A DNA stretch of 64,000 nt, taken from contig NZ_OX366349.1 of assembly GCF_947250775.1 (NCBI RefSeq), positions 310,001 through 374,000 on the forward strand, written 5' to 3'. Origin of the DNA: Wolbachia endosymbiont (group A) of Rhinocyllus conicus. Its GTDB lineage: Bacteria > Pseudomonadota > Alphaproteobacteria > Rickettsiales > Anaplasmataceae. Positions 17,269 to 26,585 of the stretch are shown piece by piece. The first letter of the stretch is position 1; each line of letters starts with the position of its first letter. Below the pieces are notes generated by a model, which ran no database searches, was not told where the DNA came from, and saw only the letters and a list, made by a program, of their open reading frames with translations. The position numbers and the translations under genes were made by a program.

Positions 17269-18291
17269 GGCTTTGTTGCATCGCTCAAGTGAAAAGAACT
17301 GGCAGTTACTGACAAAATTCATTATAAATAGCCATTTAACCGTTGAAGAAAAAATATGCCACAAAAAATGAGAGTCAGTAACCATAGAGAATATAACAAA
17401 TTTCTAGAAAAAAGGGGAAATATTTTTCATTATATCAACGAAGCCATAGAAAATTGGTATGAAATTGGGCCAAAAATGTAGGGTGGCAACAATATTTACA
17501 GCAACAAAGTGGTAATTTTGATACATATAATAACCCATCTATTCAGAATAGGTTTGAGTGGGATTTTTAGAGGGATACATTGAACAAATAGGAAAAAATT
17601 TGCAGCTATTCACAAGCATCAAAAGAAACTTGATATTAAGATCAATGATTGCAGAGTTGATAAAAATAACATGGAAGATATCGAAATTGCTATAGACAGT
17701 ACAGGAATTAGTATATACAACAACACACAGCAAAGAGAATAGCAAAGATAGAGAGTACCGCGGCTATAAACAAGTAAGAAAATTGCACATAATGTTGAGC
17801 AAACAACATAATGTTGAGCAAACAAGTCATAGCTACAAAATACAGTAATGGCGTTTACTCTGATCACTATGGAGCATTGGGGAAATTTGATGTTAAATAT
17901 GCTATAAAAGCTCTATAAGCTGTGTAATCAATATGGCATAAAAACGAAAATTCCTCCGAAAAACAACTCAGCAGAGCATCCAAAATTGGATTATATGCTT
18001 GATAGAAATGCCGCTATTCAGTTAATGAAATTACATGGTGAGAATGGTATAAAAAGATGGAAAGAAGAAGTAAATTACGGAAAAAGATCGTATATTGAAG
18101 GATTTTTCTCAAGGTTGAAGCGAATATTTGGGTTTAGTTTTAAGAATAAATCTGAGACAAATAGAGAGAAGGAACTGCTTATTAAATTCTACTTAATGAA
18201 CAAATTTACTGCAATTGGTATGCCTAAATTTGAAATAGTCGCATAAAATTATTTACTCTGGAAAAAACTTACGTTGCTATGCAACAAAGCC
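17269..18291 (+). mobile_element. IS903-like IS5-family element, decayed
   Basis: The ends are GGCTTTGTTGCATCGC (17269 on) and GCTATGCAACAAAGCC (to 18291), an inverted pair typical of the IS903 group of IS5. The flanks are CACTGGGAT (17260-17268) and CACCGGGAT (18292-18300), a 9-bp target duplication with one change. The element is 1023 bp. It sits inside a palindromic repeat. Confidence 0.85.
17356..18246 (+). pseudogene. IS5-family transposase remnant
   Basis: The transposase starts MPQKMRVSNHREYNKFLEK at 17356 and is broken by several stops and small deletions. The last 86 codons (17986-18246) are still open and contain the C-terminal DDE glutamate region, RSYIEGFFSRLKRIFGF. No functional enzyme can be made. 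The same N-terminal sequence recurs at 58658. Confidence 0.88.
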
Positions 18292-18327
18292 CACCGGGAT
18301 CTAGAAAAAGAAATGTGGATTCCAGTG

Positions 18328-18653
18328 GGCTTTGTTGCATCGCTAGCTATGATGGATTAAAGATAAAAAAGATGGAGAATATCAGTAGCTTATTATTCTG
18401 GTATTTATAACAAGAACGGTCAGTGAATACCTAAATTTGAGTAAAAGAAATTTCACTACCACTCACTAATCCGGCTAAAATTCAAGAATTTCAATGCTTT
18501 AGCTATTTTCAACAGAATTAAGTTTATTAATATAAATAATAAATTACTATTCTTAAATTTGATCAGATTGATTGCAAAAAAACAAGATTTTCAATAGGTT
18601 GCTTATAATCCTAGCTATAGTTAGCCTTTCATAAGTAGCGATGCAACAAAGCC
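18328..18653. mobile_element. IS903-derived MITE with 9-bp duplication
   Basis: A 326-bp unit without coding capacity has inverted ends GGCTTTGTTGCATCGCTA and TAGCGATGCAACAAAGCC, matching the neighbouring IS. Direct repeats ATTCCAGTG at 18319-18327 and 18654-18662 are a perfect 9-bp target duplication. The interior is unrelated to the transposase, so it is probably a nonautonomous element moved in trans. The rest of 18663-18885 is spacer and the rpoH upstream region. Confidence 0.92.
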
Positions 18654-18885
18654 ATTCCAGTGTCAAGGCACTGGAATAACACCACTTACTACGTATTTAA
18701 ACTATAATGTTCATCATTACACGCTGGCAGGATGTCATATATAGTGTTACCCAGGTAGCTGTGTTGGGGCTTATCGTCTTTAAGATCCCAATTAGATAGA
18801 AGGTTTGTACTTTTTTCAAATCAAAGCTTGAATTTTTGCTTGAAAATCAATACATTATATATATAAAGTTTTAATTTAAGTTGTT

Positions 18886-19779
18886 ATGTTGACCCCAATG
18901 GCAAGCTTATGTGTTGATAGCAGAACCAATCTCATGCAATATATTGCTAGAGTGCAAAAATTTCCTATGCTGTCTCAAGAGGAAGAGGTACGATTAGCAA
19001 AAAATTGGAACCAATATAAGGATATTTCTTCTGCTCATAAATTGATTACCAGCCATTTGAATTTGGTAGTGAAAATTGCAATGAAATTCAAAAATTATGG
19101 ACTATTGTTGATGGACCTGGTCATGGAAGGGAATATGGGTTTAATGCATGCAGTAAAAAAGTTTAATCCTGATTTAGGGTTTCGTTTTTCAACTTATGCA
19201 GTGTGGTGGATTGAAGCTTCAATAAAAGACTTTATATTGAAATCTTGGTCGTTCGTGAAAATAGGCACAACGCAAGCACAAAGAAGATTATTTTTTAGTT
19301 TACGTAAAATAAAAAAAAGAATTTTACAGTATACAAACAGAGAGACTTTAAGCAATGAAGAAATAAAAGCAATATCTAATGAGCTTTCTGTATCCGAAGG
19401 AGATGTTCTGCAGATGAATTACCGTTTGGCTTGTAAGGATCAGTCGCTAAACGATTGCATAAAAATAGGTGATGACTCTAAAAGGGAGTTGCAAGATATG
19501 ATCCCATGTAACTTGGTCAGTCAAGAAGTAACCTATCAGAATCATGAAGAAAAAGAATTAAAAGAAACAATTTTAAACAATGCACTAGCGAGCCTCAATG
19601 AAAGGGCAAGAGACATTTTTATCAGTAGATATTTGTCTGAAAACACTCAAACTCTAGATGAACTTAGTAAAAAATATTGTGTTTCAAGAGAAAGAATAAG
19701 ACAGTTGGCTGAGCAGGCGATGGCTAAGGTAAAACAATATATACAATCAGAAAGTTTGAAATTTGGTTTGCATGCGTAG
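18886..19779 (+). CDS. rpoH: heat-shock sigma factor RpoH
   Basis: Sigma-32 directs RNA polymerase to heat-shock promoters. At 297 residues it has region 2 (LVVKIAMKFKNYGLLLMDLVMEGNMGLMHAVKKFNP, then FSTYAVWWIEASI), the RpoH box QRRLFFSLR at about 132-140 that distinguishes sigma-32 from other group 2 sigmas, and region 4 with the helix-turn-helix (LDELSKKYCVSRERIRQLAEQAMAKVK). Start at ATG 18886 or the second ATG at 18898. The stop overlaps the start of the next gene by eight bases. Confidence 0.95.
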   Translation: MLTPMASLCVDSRTNLMQYIARVQKFPMLSQEEEVRLAKNWNQYKDISSAHKLITSHLNLVVKIAMKFKNYGLLLMDLVMEGNMGLMHAVKKFNPDLGFRFSTYAVWWIEASIKDFILKSWSFVKIGTTQAQRRLFFSLRKIKKRILQYTNRETLSNEEIKAISNELSVSEGDVLQMNYRLACKDQSLNDCIKIGDDSKRELQDMIPCNLVSQEVTYQNHEEKELKETILNNALASLNERARDIFISRYLSENTQTLDELSKKYCVSRERIRQLAEQAMAKVKQYIQSESLKFGLHA

Positions 19780-20269
19780 TTTTTTTATATTTCTAATATT
19801 TTTTTCAATAGGCGCTTTTGCATCGGTTAGTGATGTGCAATTGAAGGAAAAATACAAAGACTGGCTTGTATATACTGCATCAGAAGATGGAGAGAAAGTG
19901 TGTTACATTGTATCTTACCCTAAGACAAAAAGCGAGCATTATACAACCAATCGCAAGCCGTATGTAATGGTCAGTTATGTTGATAAAAAAGCAGATGAGG
20001 TAAGCGTTACCTCTGGTTTTCAGTATGATAAGGAGCCTGTAGCTCTCAATATCGACAAAAAAATTAAATATACACTGCCTATAATACAGGGAAGTTTTGC
20101 GTGGGCAGAGCATACAAAAATAGATCAAGATCTCATTCTAAAAATGAAGCAGGGATTATCAATGGTAGTTAATGGAAAAACAAAAACAGTGACCATTGAT
20201 GATACTTATTCCCTACTTGGTTTTCAAAAAGCGTATCAAAAAATGCATGATTTATGTCATACAAAGTAA
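19772..20269 (+). CDS. IalB-family secreted protein
   Basis: A 165-residue protein with a signal peptide (SFFIFLIFFSIGAFA) and the invasion-associated locus B fold: DWLVYTASEDGEKVCYIVSYP near the N-terminus and a C-terminal FQKAYQKM segment. IalB was first described in Bartonella erythrocyte invasion, but homologs are common in non-pathogenic alphaproteobacteria. The ATG at 19772 overlaps the end of rpoH by eight bases, so the gene is probably expressed with rpoH. Location is probably periplasm or outer membrane. Confidence 0.8.
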   Translation: MRSFFIFLIFFSIGAFASVSDVQLKEKYKDWLVYTASEDGEKVCYIVSYPKTKSEHYTTNRKPYVMVSYVDKKADEVSVTSGFQYDKEPVALNIDKKIKYTLPIIQGSFAWAEHTKIDQDLILKMKQGLSMVVNGKTKTVTIDDTYSLLGFQKAYQKMHDLCHTK

Positions 20270-20392
20270 ATCATTGTAACAAAATACCCAGCTATAGTAT
20301 AAACTGGACTACTCTTTCAATGGAAATATAAATAGCACTTTACTTTATATAGGATGTGGATATCATTTAAAATATATTTTTGAGAGTTAGCA

Positions 20393-21550
20393 ATGTCAGA
20401 GGTTGCAGGTGTAGATACAGAAATCAAAAAGCAAAATTCTGTGTGCGAGCAGATGCGTTTTAGCGTGAGCCGTACAAGTCTTTTAAATACATTATCCAGA
20501 GTAAGTGGAGTGGTTGAAAGGCGTAATGCAATAGATGTTTTGGCATGTATAAATATCAAAGCACAACACGGCAGCATAAAATTAATGGCAACTGATCTTG
20601 ACATTTCAATGTTTGCCTCACTTGCTGCAACCGTATTAACAGAAGGAGAAGTAAAAATTTCAGCGCATACTTTACATGACATAGTGAAGAAGTTACCCGC
20701 TGATTTGGATGTCAATTTTGAAGTAAACAACCAAAGAAAATTATTGATGTCTTGCGGAAATGCAAACTTTTCTTTACCGAATGTAGTTTCAAGCAGCTTT
20801 CCTGCTCTTGAAGAAGACAATTATAAACATGATTTTATTCTACTAAATACGGACCTGATAGACTTATTAACTAAAACAAAATTTGCTGTATCACTAGATG
20901 ATACAAGGTATAATTTAAATGGAATATATCTACATACAGACGAGCAGTTTCTGTACTGCGTTGCAACTGATGGTCACCGTTTATCATGTATAAAGAGACC
21001 AAAGCCTGGGAACATCAATGGCGAATTTGGTGTGATCATTCCACGTAAAACTGTTATGGAGCTGTTAAAAATATTGGACGACTGTAATGAAATTAATGTA
21101 AAACTCTCAGACAGAAAAATCAAGTTTACATGCGGTGAATATATTCTAATATCAAAATTAATAGATGGGACTTTTCCAAATTATAAAGCAGTTATTCCAG
21201 CATCTCAAGATAAGCATATGATTATTGAAAGTAAAAAACTTTCAGATGTTATAGATCGAGTTTCCGTTGTTGTATCTGATAAAGTAAAATCCATTAAATT
21301 CTCACTACAAGAAAAGCTGCTGACTCTGCATTCAAACTCTCAAGAGTGCAATGATGCAACTGAATCCATAGAAGTGGACTACAATGAAGCCCCTATAGAA
21401 ATAGGGTTTAACTCGCGTTATTTACTTGATGTTCTATCCTGCATAAAAAATAAATGTAAGTTTAGCTTAGCCGATGGTAATAGTGCTACAATTATCACTG
21501 ATGAAGACGATTCAAGTGTATTATATGTAGTGATGCCAATGAGAACTTAA
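20393..21550 (+). CDS. dnaN: DNA polymerase III beta clamp
   Basis: The sliding clamp encircles DNA and tethers polymerase III. Its three repeated clamp domains are visible: MRFSVSRTSLLNTLSRVSGVVERRN, the central YNLNGIYLHTDEQFLYCVATDGHRL, and the C-terminal VVMPMRT end, equivalent to the conserved MPMR/MPMRL tail. Conserved clamp sequences usually begin at the MRFSV segment, so the ATG at 20453 may be the true start and the 20-residue extension from 20393 is uncertain. Confidence 0.95.
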   Translation: MSEVAGVDTEIKKQNSVCEQMRFSVSRTSLLNTLSRVSGVVERRNAIDVLACINIKAQHGSIKLMATDLDISMFASLAATVLTEGEVKISAHTLHDIVKKLPADLDVNFEVNNQRKLLMSCGNANFSLPNVVSSSFPALEEDNYKHDFILLNTDLIDLLTKTKFAVSLDDTRYNLNGIYLHTDEQFLYCVATDGHRLSCIKRPKPGNINGEFGVIIPRKTVMELLKILDDCNEINVKLSDRKIKFTCGEYILISKLIDGTFPNYKAVIPASQDKHMIIESKKLSDVIDRVSVVVSDKVKSIKFSLQEKLLTLHSNSQECNDATESIEVDYNEAPIEIGFNSRYLLDVLSCIKNKCKFSLADGNSATIITDEDDSSVLYVVMPMRT

Positions 21551-21552
21551 AC

Positions 21553-21605
21553 TTGTCATCCCGCTTCTTGTTAGCAGGATCTGGAGATACCGTGGCGGTA
21601 TGACA
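21553..21605. repeat. palindromic repeat
   Basis: A GTCATCCCGCT...AGCAGGATC unit followed by ACCGTGGCGGTATGAC, members of the palindrome family seen at 13605. It lies immediately after the dnaN stop, between convergent dnaN and truA, where it could act as a bidirectional terminator. Confidence 0.8.
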
Positions 21606-21638
21606 CTTATTTCACTAAGAACGTTACTTTTTATTAAA

Positions 21639-22376
21639 TTAGTAATCTATCTTTACCAAATATAAGCCAAAAGGTGGTGCAGTAACTCCAGCTGCATTTC
21701 TTTTGCATTGGTTTAATATATTTAGCATTTCTTGTGGATTAGTTCTATTTTTTCCAAATTCAACTAAAGTACCCACAATGATCCTCACTTGGTTATGTAA
21801 AAAGGAAATAGCAGATATTTTGATGTGTATATGATTCCCATTTTGTATTATATCGATATCATCAATTGTTCTCATCGGATTTGCGGCTTGACAATCTTTT
21901 GAACGAAAACTTGAAAAGTCATGTTTTCCAAGTAGATGTTTAGCAGCTTCACGCATAATATTTACATCAAGTGGGTTAAACACTTGCCATACATAACCTG
22001 TCTCCAGAGCGGCAGGAGCATAGCGATTAACTATTCTGTATTCGTAATATCTTTTTTTTGCTGAAAACCGTGCGTGAAACGCATCATCTACAACTTCTGC
22101 ATTCAGTACAACTATGGGAATTGATTTTAAATGATAATTTATTGCGTTTCTTATTCTATAAAGCTCAAATTCCTTTTCCATATCAAAATGAGCAATTTGT
22201 CCTAAAGCATGAACCCCTGCATCAGTCCTGCCACCGCAGTACAAAGTAACTTTCTCACCACTAAAATTAAATATAGCATTTTCTATGGCTTCCTGGATTG
22301 AATTAGCAGAATGTTGCTGCTTCTGCCAGCCAGAGAAACTACTACCATTGTATTCTATCGTTATTTTGTATCGCAC
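21639..22376 (-). CDS. truA: tRNA pseudouridine synthase TruA
   Basis: TruA converts uridines 38-40 in the tRNA anticodon arm to pseudouridine. The catalytic aspartate is Asp52 in CGGRTDAGVHALGQIAHFD. Other family blocks are the N-terminal YKITIEYNGSSFSGWQKQ and SFLHNQVRIIVGTLVEFGK near the C-terminus. 245 residues, normal length. It is convergent with dnaN. Confidence 0.96.
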   Translation of the reverse strand: MRYKITIEYNGSSFSGWQKQQHSANSIQEAIENAIFNFSGEKVTLYCGGRTDAGVHALGQIAHFDMEKEFELYRIRNAINYHLKSIPIVVLNAEVVDDAFHARFSAKKRYYEYRIVNRYAPAALETGYVWQVFNPLDVNIMREAAKHLLGKHDFSSFRSKDCQAANPMRTIDDIDIIQNGNHIHIKISAISFLHNQVRIIVGTLVEFGKNRTNPQEMLNILNQCKRNAAGVTAPPFGLYLVKIDY

Positions 22377-22517
22377 TGCAGAGTCTATCTAACTTTCTAT
22401 CTTAATATAATTTAGGTAGCTAATTTTTCTACGATAACGTTCTTCGTTATTAAAAAACCCTTGGCAGGTTGTTCACGTTTGATTATCATGGAAGTTATAC
22501 AAGTTAATAAATGATCC

Positions 22518-23585
22518 ATGGCAAACAACTCAGAAGAAAGAAATAATGATAAGCAAAAAGCATTAGATAACGCAATAAGCCAGATTGAAAAAGCATTTGG
22601 TAAAGGTGCAATAATGAAGTTGAAGCAAAACCCTGTAGAGAAAATAGACACAATATCCACAGGATCAATTGCGCTTGATTCGGCTCTAGGTGTTGGAGGT
22701 CTGCCAAAAGGACGTATAATTGAAATATTTGGTCCCGAGAGTTCTGGTAAAACCACTCTTGCCTTGCACGTGATTGCTGAAGCACAAAAAAAAGGAGGAT
22801 CATGCGCATTTATCGATGCAGAACATGCATTGGATGTCTTATATGCTCGTAAACTTGGGGTAAGCACTGATGATTTAGTAATTTCGCAACCAGACACTGG
22901 GGAACAAGCATTACACATTGTTGAGTACTTAGTGTGTTCTGGTGCGGTTGATGTGATAGTTATTGACTCTGTTGCAGCGTTAACTCCAAGAGCTGAAATT
23001 GAAGGTGATATGGGTGATCAACATATGGGGCTGCAAGCAAGGCTTCTAAGTCACGGGCTACGAAAGCTAACCTCTGCCGTTTCAAAAGCGAACTGTATAT
23101 TGATATTTATTAATCAAATTCGTATGAAAATAGGAGTAGTGTATGGAAATCCTGAAACTACCACGGGTGGAAATGCATTAAAATTCTATACTTCTGTAAG
23201 GCTTGACATAAGAAAAGTTGGTGTAATAAAAGACAAAGAAAATATTACAGGCAATGAAACAAGAGTTAAAGTTGTAAAAAATAAAGTTGCTCCTCCATTT
23301 AGAGAAGCGAAATTTGATATAATGTACAATGAAGGTATATCAAAACTCGGAGAAATAATAGATATGGGAGCAAAGCTTGGTGTGCTTGAAAAAGCAGGTG
23401 CTTACTATTCATATAACAATACACGTCTTGGACAAGGAAGAGAGAATGTAAAAACTTACCTAAAAACAAACAAAGAAGTCGCAAATGAAATAGAAATGAA
23501 AATCAGAGATTTACTCAGAAATCATGATAATTCTATTATAATAGACGAGGATAGTGAGCAACTTTTAGAAGAATCAGTGTTCTGA
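22518..23585 (+). CDS. recA: recombinase RecA
   Basis: RecA forms nucleoprotein filaments for homologous recombination and repair. Walker A is GPESSGKTT at 72-80; Walker B is the VDVIVIDSVAALTPRAEIEG region; loop 2 and the NQIRMKIGVVYGNPETTTGGNALKFY block are canonical. 355 residues with an acidic C-terminus. No LexA-type box is evident upstream by eye. The gene is monocistronic. Confidence 0.97.
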   Translation: MANNSEERNNDKQKALDNAISQIEKAFGKGAIMKLKQNPVEKIDTISTGSIALDSALGVGGLPKGRIIEIFGPESSGKTTLALHVIAEAQKKGGSCAFIDAEHALDVLYARKLGVSTDDLVISQPDTGEQALHIVEYLVCSGAVDVIVIDSVAALTPRAEIEGDMGDQHMGLQARLLSHGLRKLTSAVSKANCILIFINQIRMKIGVVYGNPETTTGGNALKFYTSVRLDIRKVGVIKDKENITGNETRVKVVKNKVAPPFREAKFDIMYNEGISKLGEIIDMGAKLGVLEKAGAYYSYNNTRLGQGRENVKTYLKTNKEVANEIEMKIRDLLRNHDNSIIIDEDSEQLLEESVF

Positions 23586-23737
23586 TCTAAACTTAGTTTG
23601 TGTTGGATGGGTTGTTACAGTATGACGGTGTGTGCTAATCTGTAATGTTACCTTGTATCAAGAGGACTTTGCTGAAGCAGTTAAAAAAAGCTTTTCATGA
23701 GAAATTATAAATGATAAATTGTTAACAATAGGTTATT

Positions 23738-24442
23738 GTGAATAAGATTATGTGTTTTAGTTTACCTAATATAAACAGGGAAGGTTATTTATTTATAGTC
23801 GTTGCCTTTATAGTAACGTGTATAGCATTCTCTATATCTTGGGGGTTTGGTGTTACGTGCTTGTTTCCGACATTATTGTGTACTTATTTCTTTCGCGATC
23901 CAACAAGAGCTGTGCCAAACAATAAGGATCTTATATTAAGTCCTGCTGATGGTGTGATTTCAAAAATTGAAGAAGTTAATTATCCTTTATCGGCAGAAAA
24001 TGGAGAAGAGAAGAAGTTCACGCTTGTTAGCATATTTTTAAGTGTTTTGAACGTCCATGTGAACCGTATACCAATATCTGGTACGATAAAGGAAATGAAT
24101 TATAAAAAAGGCAAGTTTGTATCCGCAATGAGCAATAGGTCTAGTAATGAAAATGAAAAGCAGGTTATTGTGATTGAATACGAAAAGGGAAAAGAAATTA
24201 TTGTGGAGCAAATAGCTGGATTAATTGCACGTCGTATCGTTTGTAATTTAGGAGTATCCCAGAATGTGAAAGCAGGTGAAAGGTTTGGAATTATAAGATT
24301 TGGTAGTAGAGTGAATATTTATGTTCCTGCTGATATAGAAGTCAGAGTTTCAGAAGGGCAAACTGTTATTGGTGGTGAAACAATTATAGCAAACTTAAAT
24401 AAGGAAAACGTTCAAGAGAAGCTTACTTTTGACGTTATATGA
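23738..24442 (+). CDS. psd: phosphatidylserine decarboxylase
   Basis: Psd makes phosphatidylethanolamine from phosphatidylserine. It has two N-terminal membrane segments (residues about 18-52), the FFRDPTRAVP and LSPADGVISKIEE blocks, HVNRIPISG, and the self-cleavage site RFGSRVNIY, where Ser190 would become the pyruvoyl group. The short single-domain form (234 residues) is common in alphaproteobacteria. The start is GTG at 23738 or ATG at 23750. The stop overlaps the pssA start (ATGA), giving a two-gene phospholipid operon. Confidence 0.94.
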   Translation: MNKIMCFSLPNINREGYLFIVVAFIVTCIAFSISWGFGVTCLFPTLLCTYFFRDPTRAVPNNKDLILSPADGVISKIEEVNYPLSAENGEEKKFTLVSIFLSVLNVHVNRIPISGTIKEMNYKKGKFVSAMSNRSSNENEKQVIVIEYEKGKEIIVEQIAGLIARRIVCNLGVSQNVKAGERFGIIRFGSRVNIYVPADIEVRVSEGQTVIGGETIIANLNKENVQEKLTFDVI

Positions 24443-25209
24443 ATAACGATGGAAGTAACAGTAGATTCTTACCTATTACTAAATTATTCCCAAACTTTAT
24501 AACTTTATTGGGTTTATGTTCTGGTCTCACTTCACTTAAATTTACATTTAATGAACAATGGGAATTCTCAGTAATTTTTATCATCATTGCAGCAATAGTA
24601 GATGGAATGGATGGCAGAATAGCTAGAATTCTAAAATCAACTAGCGATTTTGGAGCCCAGCTTGATTCTTTTGCAGATTTTCTAAATTTTGGTGCAGCGC
24701 CTGCATTTCTTCTGTATTTTTGGAAGCTAAACGAAATCAAAGTCATAGGTTGGATTTTAGTAATGATATACGTAATCTGCATATCAATGAGACTTGCAAG
24801 ATTTAATGTTTCGCTACACTCAGAACAATCACACTGGGGAAAATTTTTCTTTTCTGGTGTTCCAGCTCCAGTGTGTGCTTTACTTTCTTTGTTACCAATA
24901 ATTATTACCTTTCAATCTCATGAGAGTGAATACTTACTTCTCATAGAGCGATTTTTTAACACAAGAAACGTAGCTTGTTACTTTCTGGCCATTTCATTTT
25001 TTTCGATAAGTCACATTCCAACTTTCTCTGCAAAATATATTTATGTTCCCAAAAGCCTATCCTATATATTTGTGTCATTTTTTGGAGTACTTATTATATT
25101 TTTCATCAGTAAGCCCTGGATGACGCTACCAATTTTAGGTGTAGTGTATGTACTTACTATTCCAGTAAGCACTGGGCTTTATATATATTACTCGTATAAA
25201 GCTCGTTAG
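24439..25209 (+). CDS. pssA: phosphatidylserine synthase
   Basis: PssA transfers phosphatidyl from CDP-diacylglycerol to serine, supplying the substrate for Psd. The CDP-alcohol phosphatidyltransferase signature is perfect: Asp58-Gly-x2-Ala-Arg-x8-Gly-x3-Asp76-x3-Asp80. Six to eight hydrophobic helices follow. 256 residues. Translationally coupled to psd by a four-base overlap. Confidence 0.94.
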   Translation: MNNDGSNSRFLPITKLFPNFITLLGLCSGLTSLKFTFNEQWEFSVIFIIIAAIVDGMDGRIARILKSTSDFGAQLDSFADFLNFGAAPAFLLYFWKLNEIKVIGWILVMIYVICISMRLARFNVSLHSEQSHWGKFFFSGVPAPVCALLSLLPIIITFQSHESEYLLLIERFFNTRNVACYFLAISFFSISHIPTFSAKYIYVPKSLSYIFVSFFGVLIIFFISKPWMTLPILGVVYVLTIPVSTGLYIYYSYKAR

Positions 25210-25231
25210 CTATAAGTTGTAATAAAAAGTA

Positions 25232-26584
25232 GTGAGCAGCATGATTGTAAAAATAAGTGAACTGTTAAATTCATTTCTGTACATAAAGATATTTAACATT
25301 CCATTTATAATTATTTGGGTAATTGCAACTGGGGTTTTTTGTACCATCCAATTCAAATTCACTAACTTTAGATTGTTCAAGCATGGAATACAGACGCTAT
25401 TCAATCTAAAGTGTAATAACAATAACAATGGCATAATCACTCATATTCAAGCGTTTGCAACAGTAATTTCAGGAACAGTTGGTCTTGGAACAATATCAGG
25501 AGTTGCAATAGCTATCACAATAGGGGGCCCAAGTGCAGTTTTTTGGATGGTAATTACCGGAATACTTGGTATGTCGATAAAGTTTGCCGAGGTGGTGCTT
25601 GCATTCACCTATCGCTCTGAAAATGCAACTGGCGGGGCTTTTTATTACATGAAGTACGGGCTTGCAAAAATTGGATTTGCAAAAACTGGTAGATTTCTTG
25701 CCTTTACTTATGCGATTATGCTACTTATTGCAATGATTTTGGGCGGTATACCATTTCAAGCGAATCAGATAGCAGCATTGTCAAATAACCTCTTCGAATA
25801 CAACGCATCTATTATTATATCCCTGCTTGTCTTTATTGTAATATTGGGAGGAATAAAGCGCATTGCTTTCGTTTCAACGAGCTTAGCACCAATTATGATA
25901 GTGCTATATATGGGTATGTGTATATATTTAATTTATGTAAACAGAAGTAATTTGCTGAATGCTCTATCCATAATATTCCAAGACATCTTCAATAAATCAG
26001 CTATAGGAGGCGGAGTATTGAGCGGATTAATAGCAGGAGTGAGAAGATCAGTGTTTGCTAACGAAGCAGGTACCGGAACAGCAGCTATAGCACATTCAGC
26101 TGTAAAAGAAGAAGATCCAATTAAAGTTGGATGCGTTGCAATGATTGCACCACTTATAGACACAATATTAATCTCATTTTTGACTGGTATCGTGATAATT
26201 ATTACTGGTATGCATAGCACTGATAACGTGGGTGATATTACACTAATTAGTTCGGTATTTTCAACAGTTTTGCCCTTGTTCAGCAAGTTAGTTTTTCCGC
26301 TAATGATGTTTTCCTTTGCATTTTCTACAATAATAGCTTATTGTTACTACTGTGAAGTTGCTCTGCTGTATTTATTTGGTAATAAAAAAATACTGATACC
26401 GTTCCAAATTCTTATAGTGGTTTCAGTGTATATCAGTTGTATGTCAAAAAATATAGAATTTATATCTTACCTAGGCGACAGTTTGTTCATGTGCCTTATG
26501 ATTCCAAATGCTGTTGCAATATATCTACTAAGAAGGGAAGTTTTGAATACAATAGATTCTTATTACAATTCTAAAGGGTATTAA
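25232..26584 (+). CDS. Na+/alanine symporter (AGCS), copy 1
   Basis: An amino-acid carrier of the AGCS (AlsT/DagA) family importing alanine or glycine with sodium. It has 450 residues and about 10-11 helices, with family blocks GTVGLGTISGVAIAITIGGPSAVFWMVITG and FANEAGTGTAAIAHSA. It starts 23 bases after pssA, on the same strand, and a paralog follows one base downstream. Amino-acid import is expected for an intracellular symbiont. Confidence 0.92.
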   Translation: MSSMIVKISELLNSFLYIKIFNIPFIIIWVIATGVFCTIQFKFTNFRLFKHGIQTLFNLKCNNNNNGIITHIQAFATVISGTVGLGTISGVAIAITIGGPSAVFWMVITGILGMSIKFAEVVLAFTYRSENATGGAFYYMKYGLAKIGFAKTGRFLAFTYAIMLLIAMILGGIPFQANQIAALSNNLFEYNASIIISLLVFIVILGGIKRIAFVSTSLAPIMIVLYMGMCIYLIYVNRSNLLNALSIIFQDIFNKSAIGGGVLSGLIAGVRRSVFANEAGTGTAAIAHSAVKEEDPIKVGCVAMIAPLIDTILISFLTGIVIIITGMHSTDNVGDITLISSVFSTVLPLFSKLVFPLMMFSFAFSTIIAYCYYCEVALLYLFGNKKILIPFQILIVVSVYISCMSKNIEFISYLGDSLFMCLMIPNAVAIYLLRREVLNTIDSYYNSKGY

Positions 26585-26585
26585 C

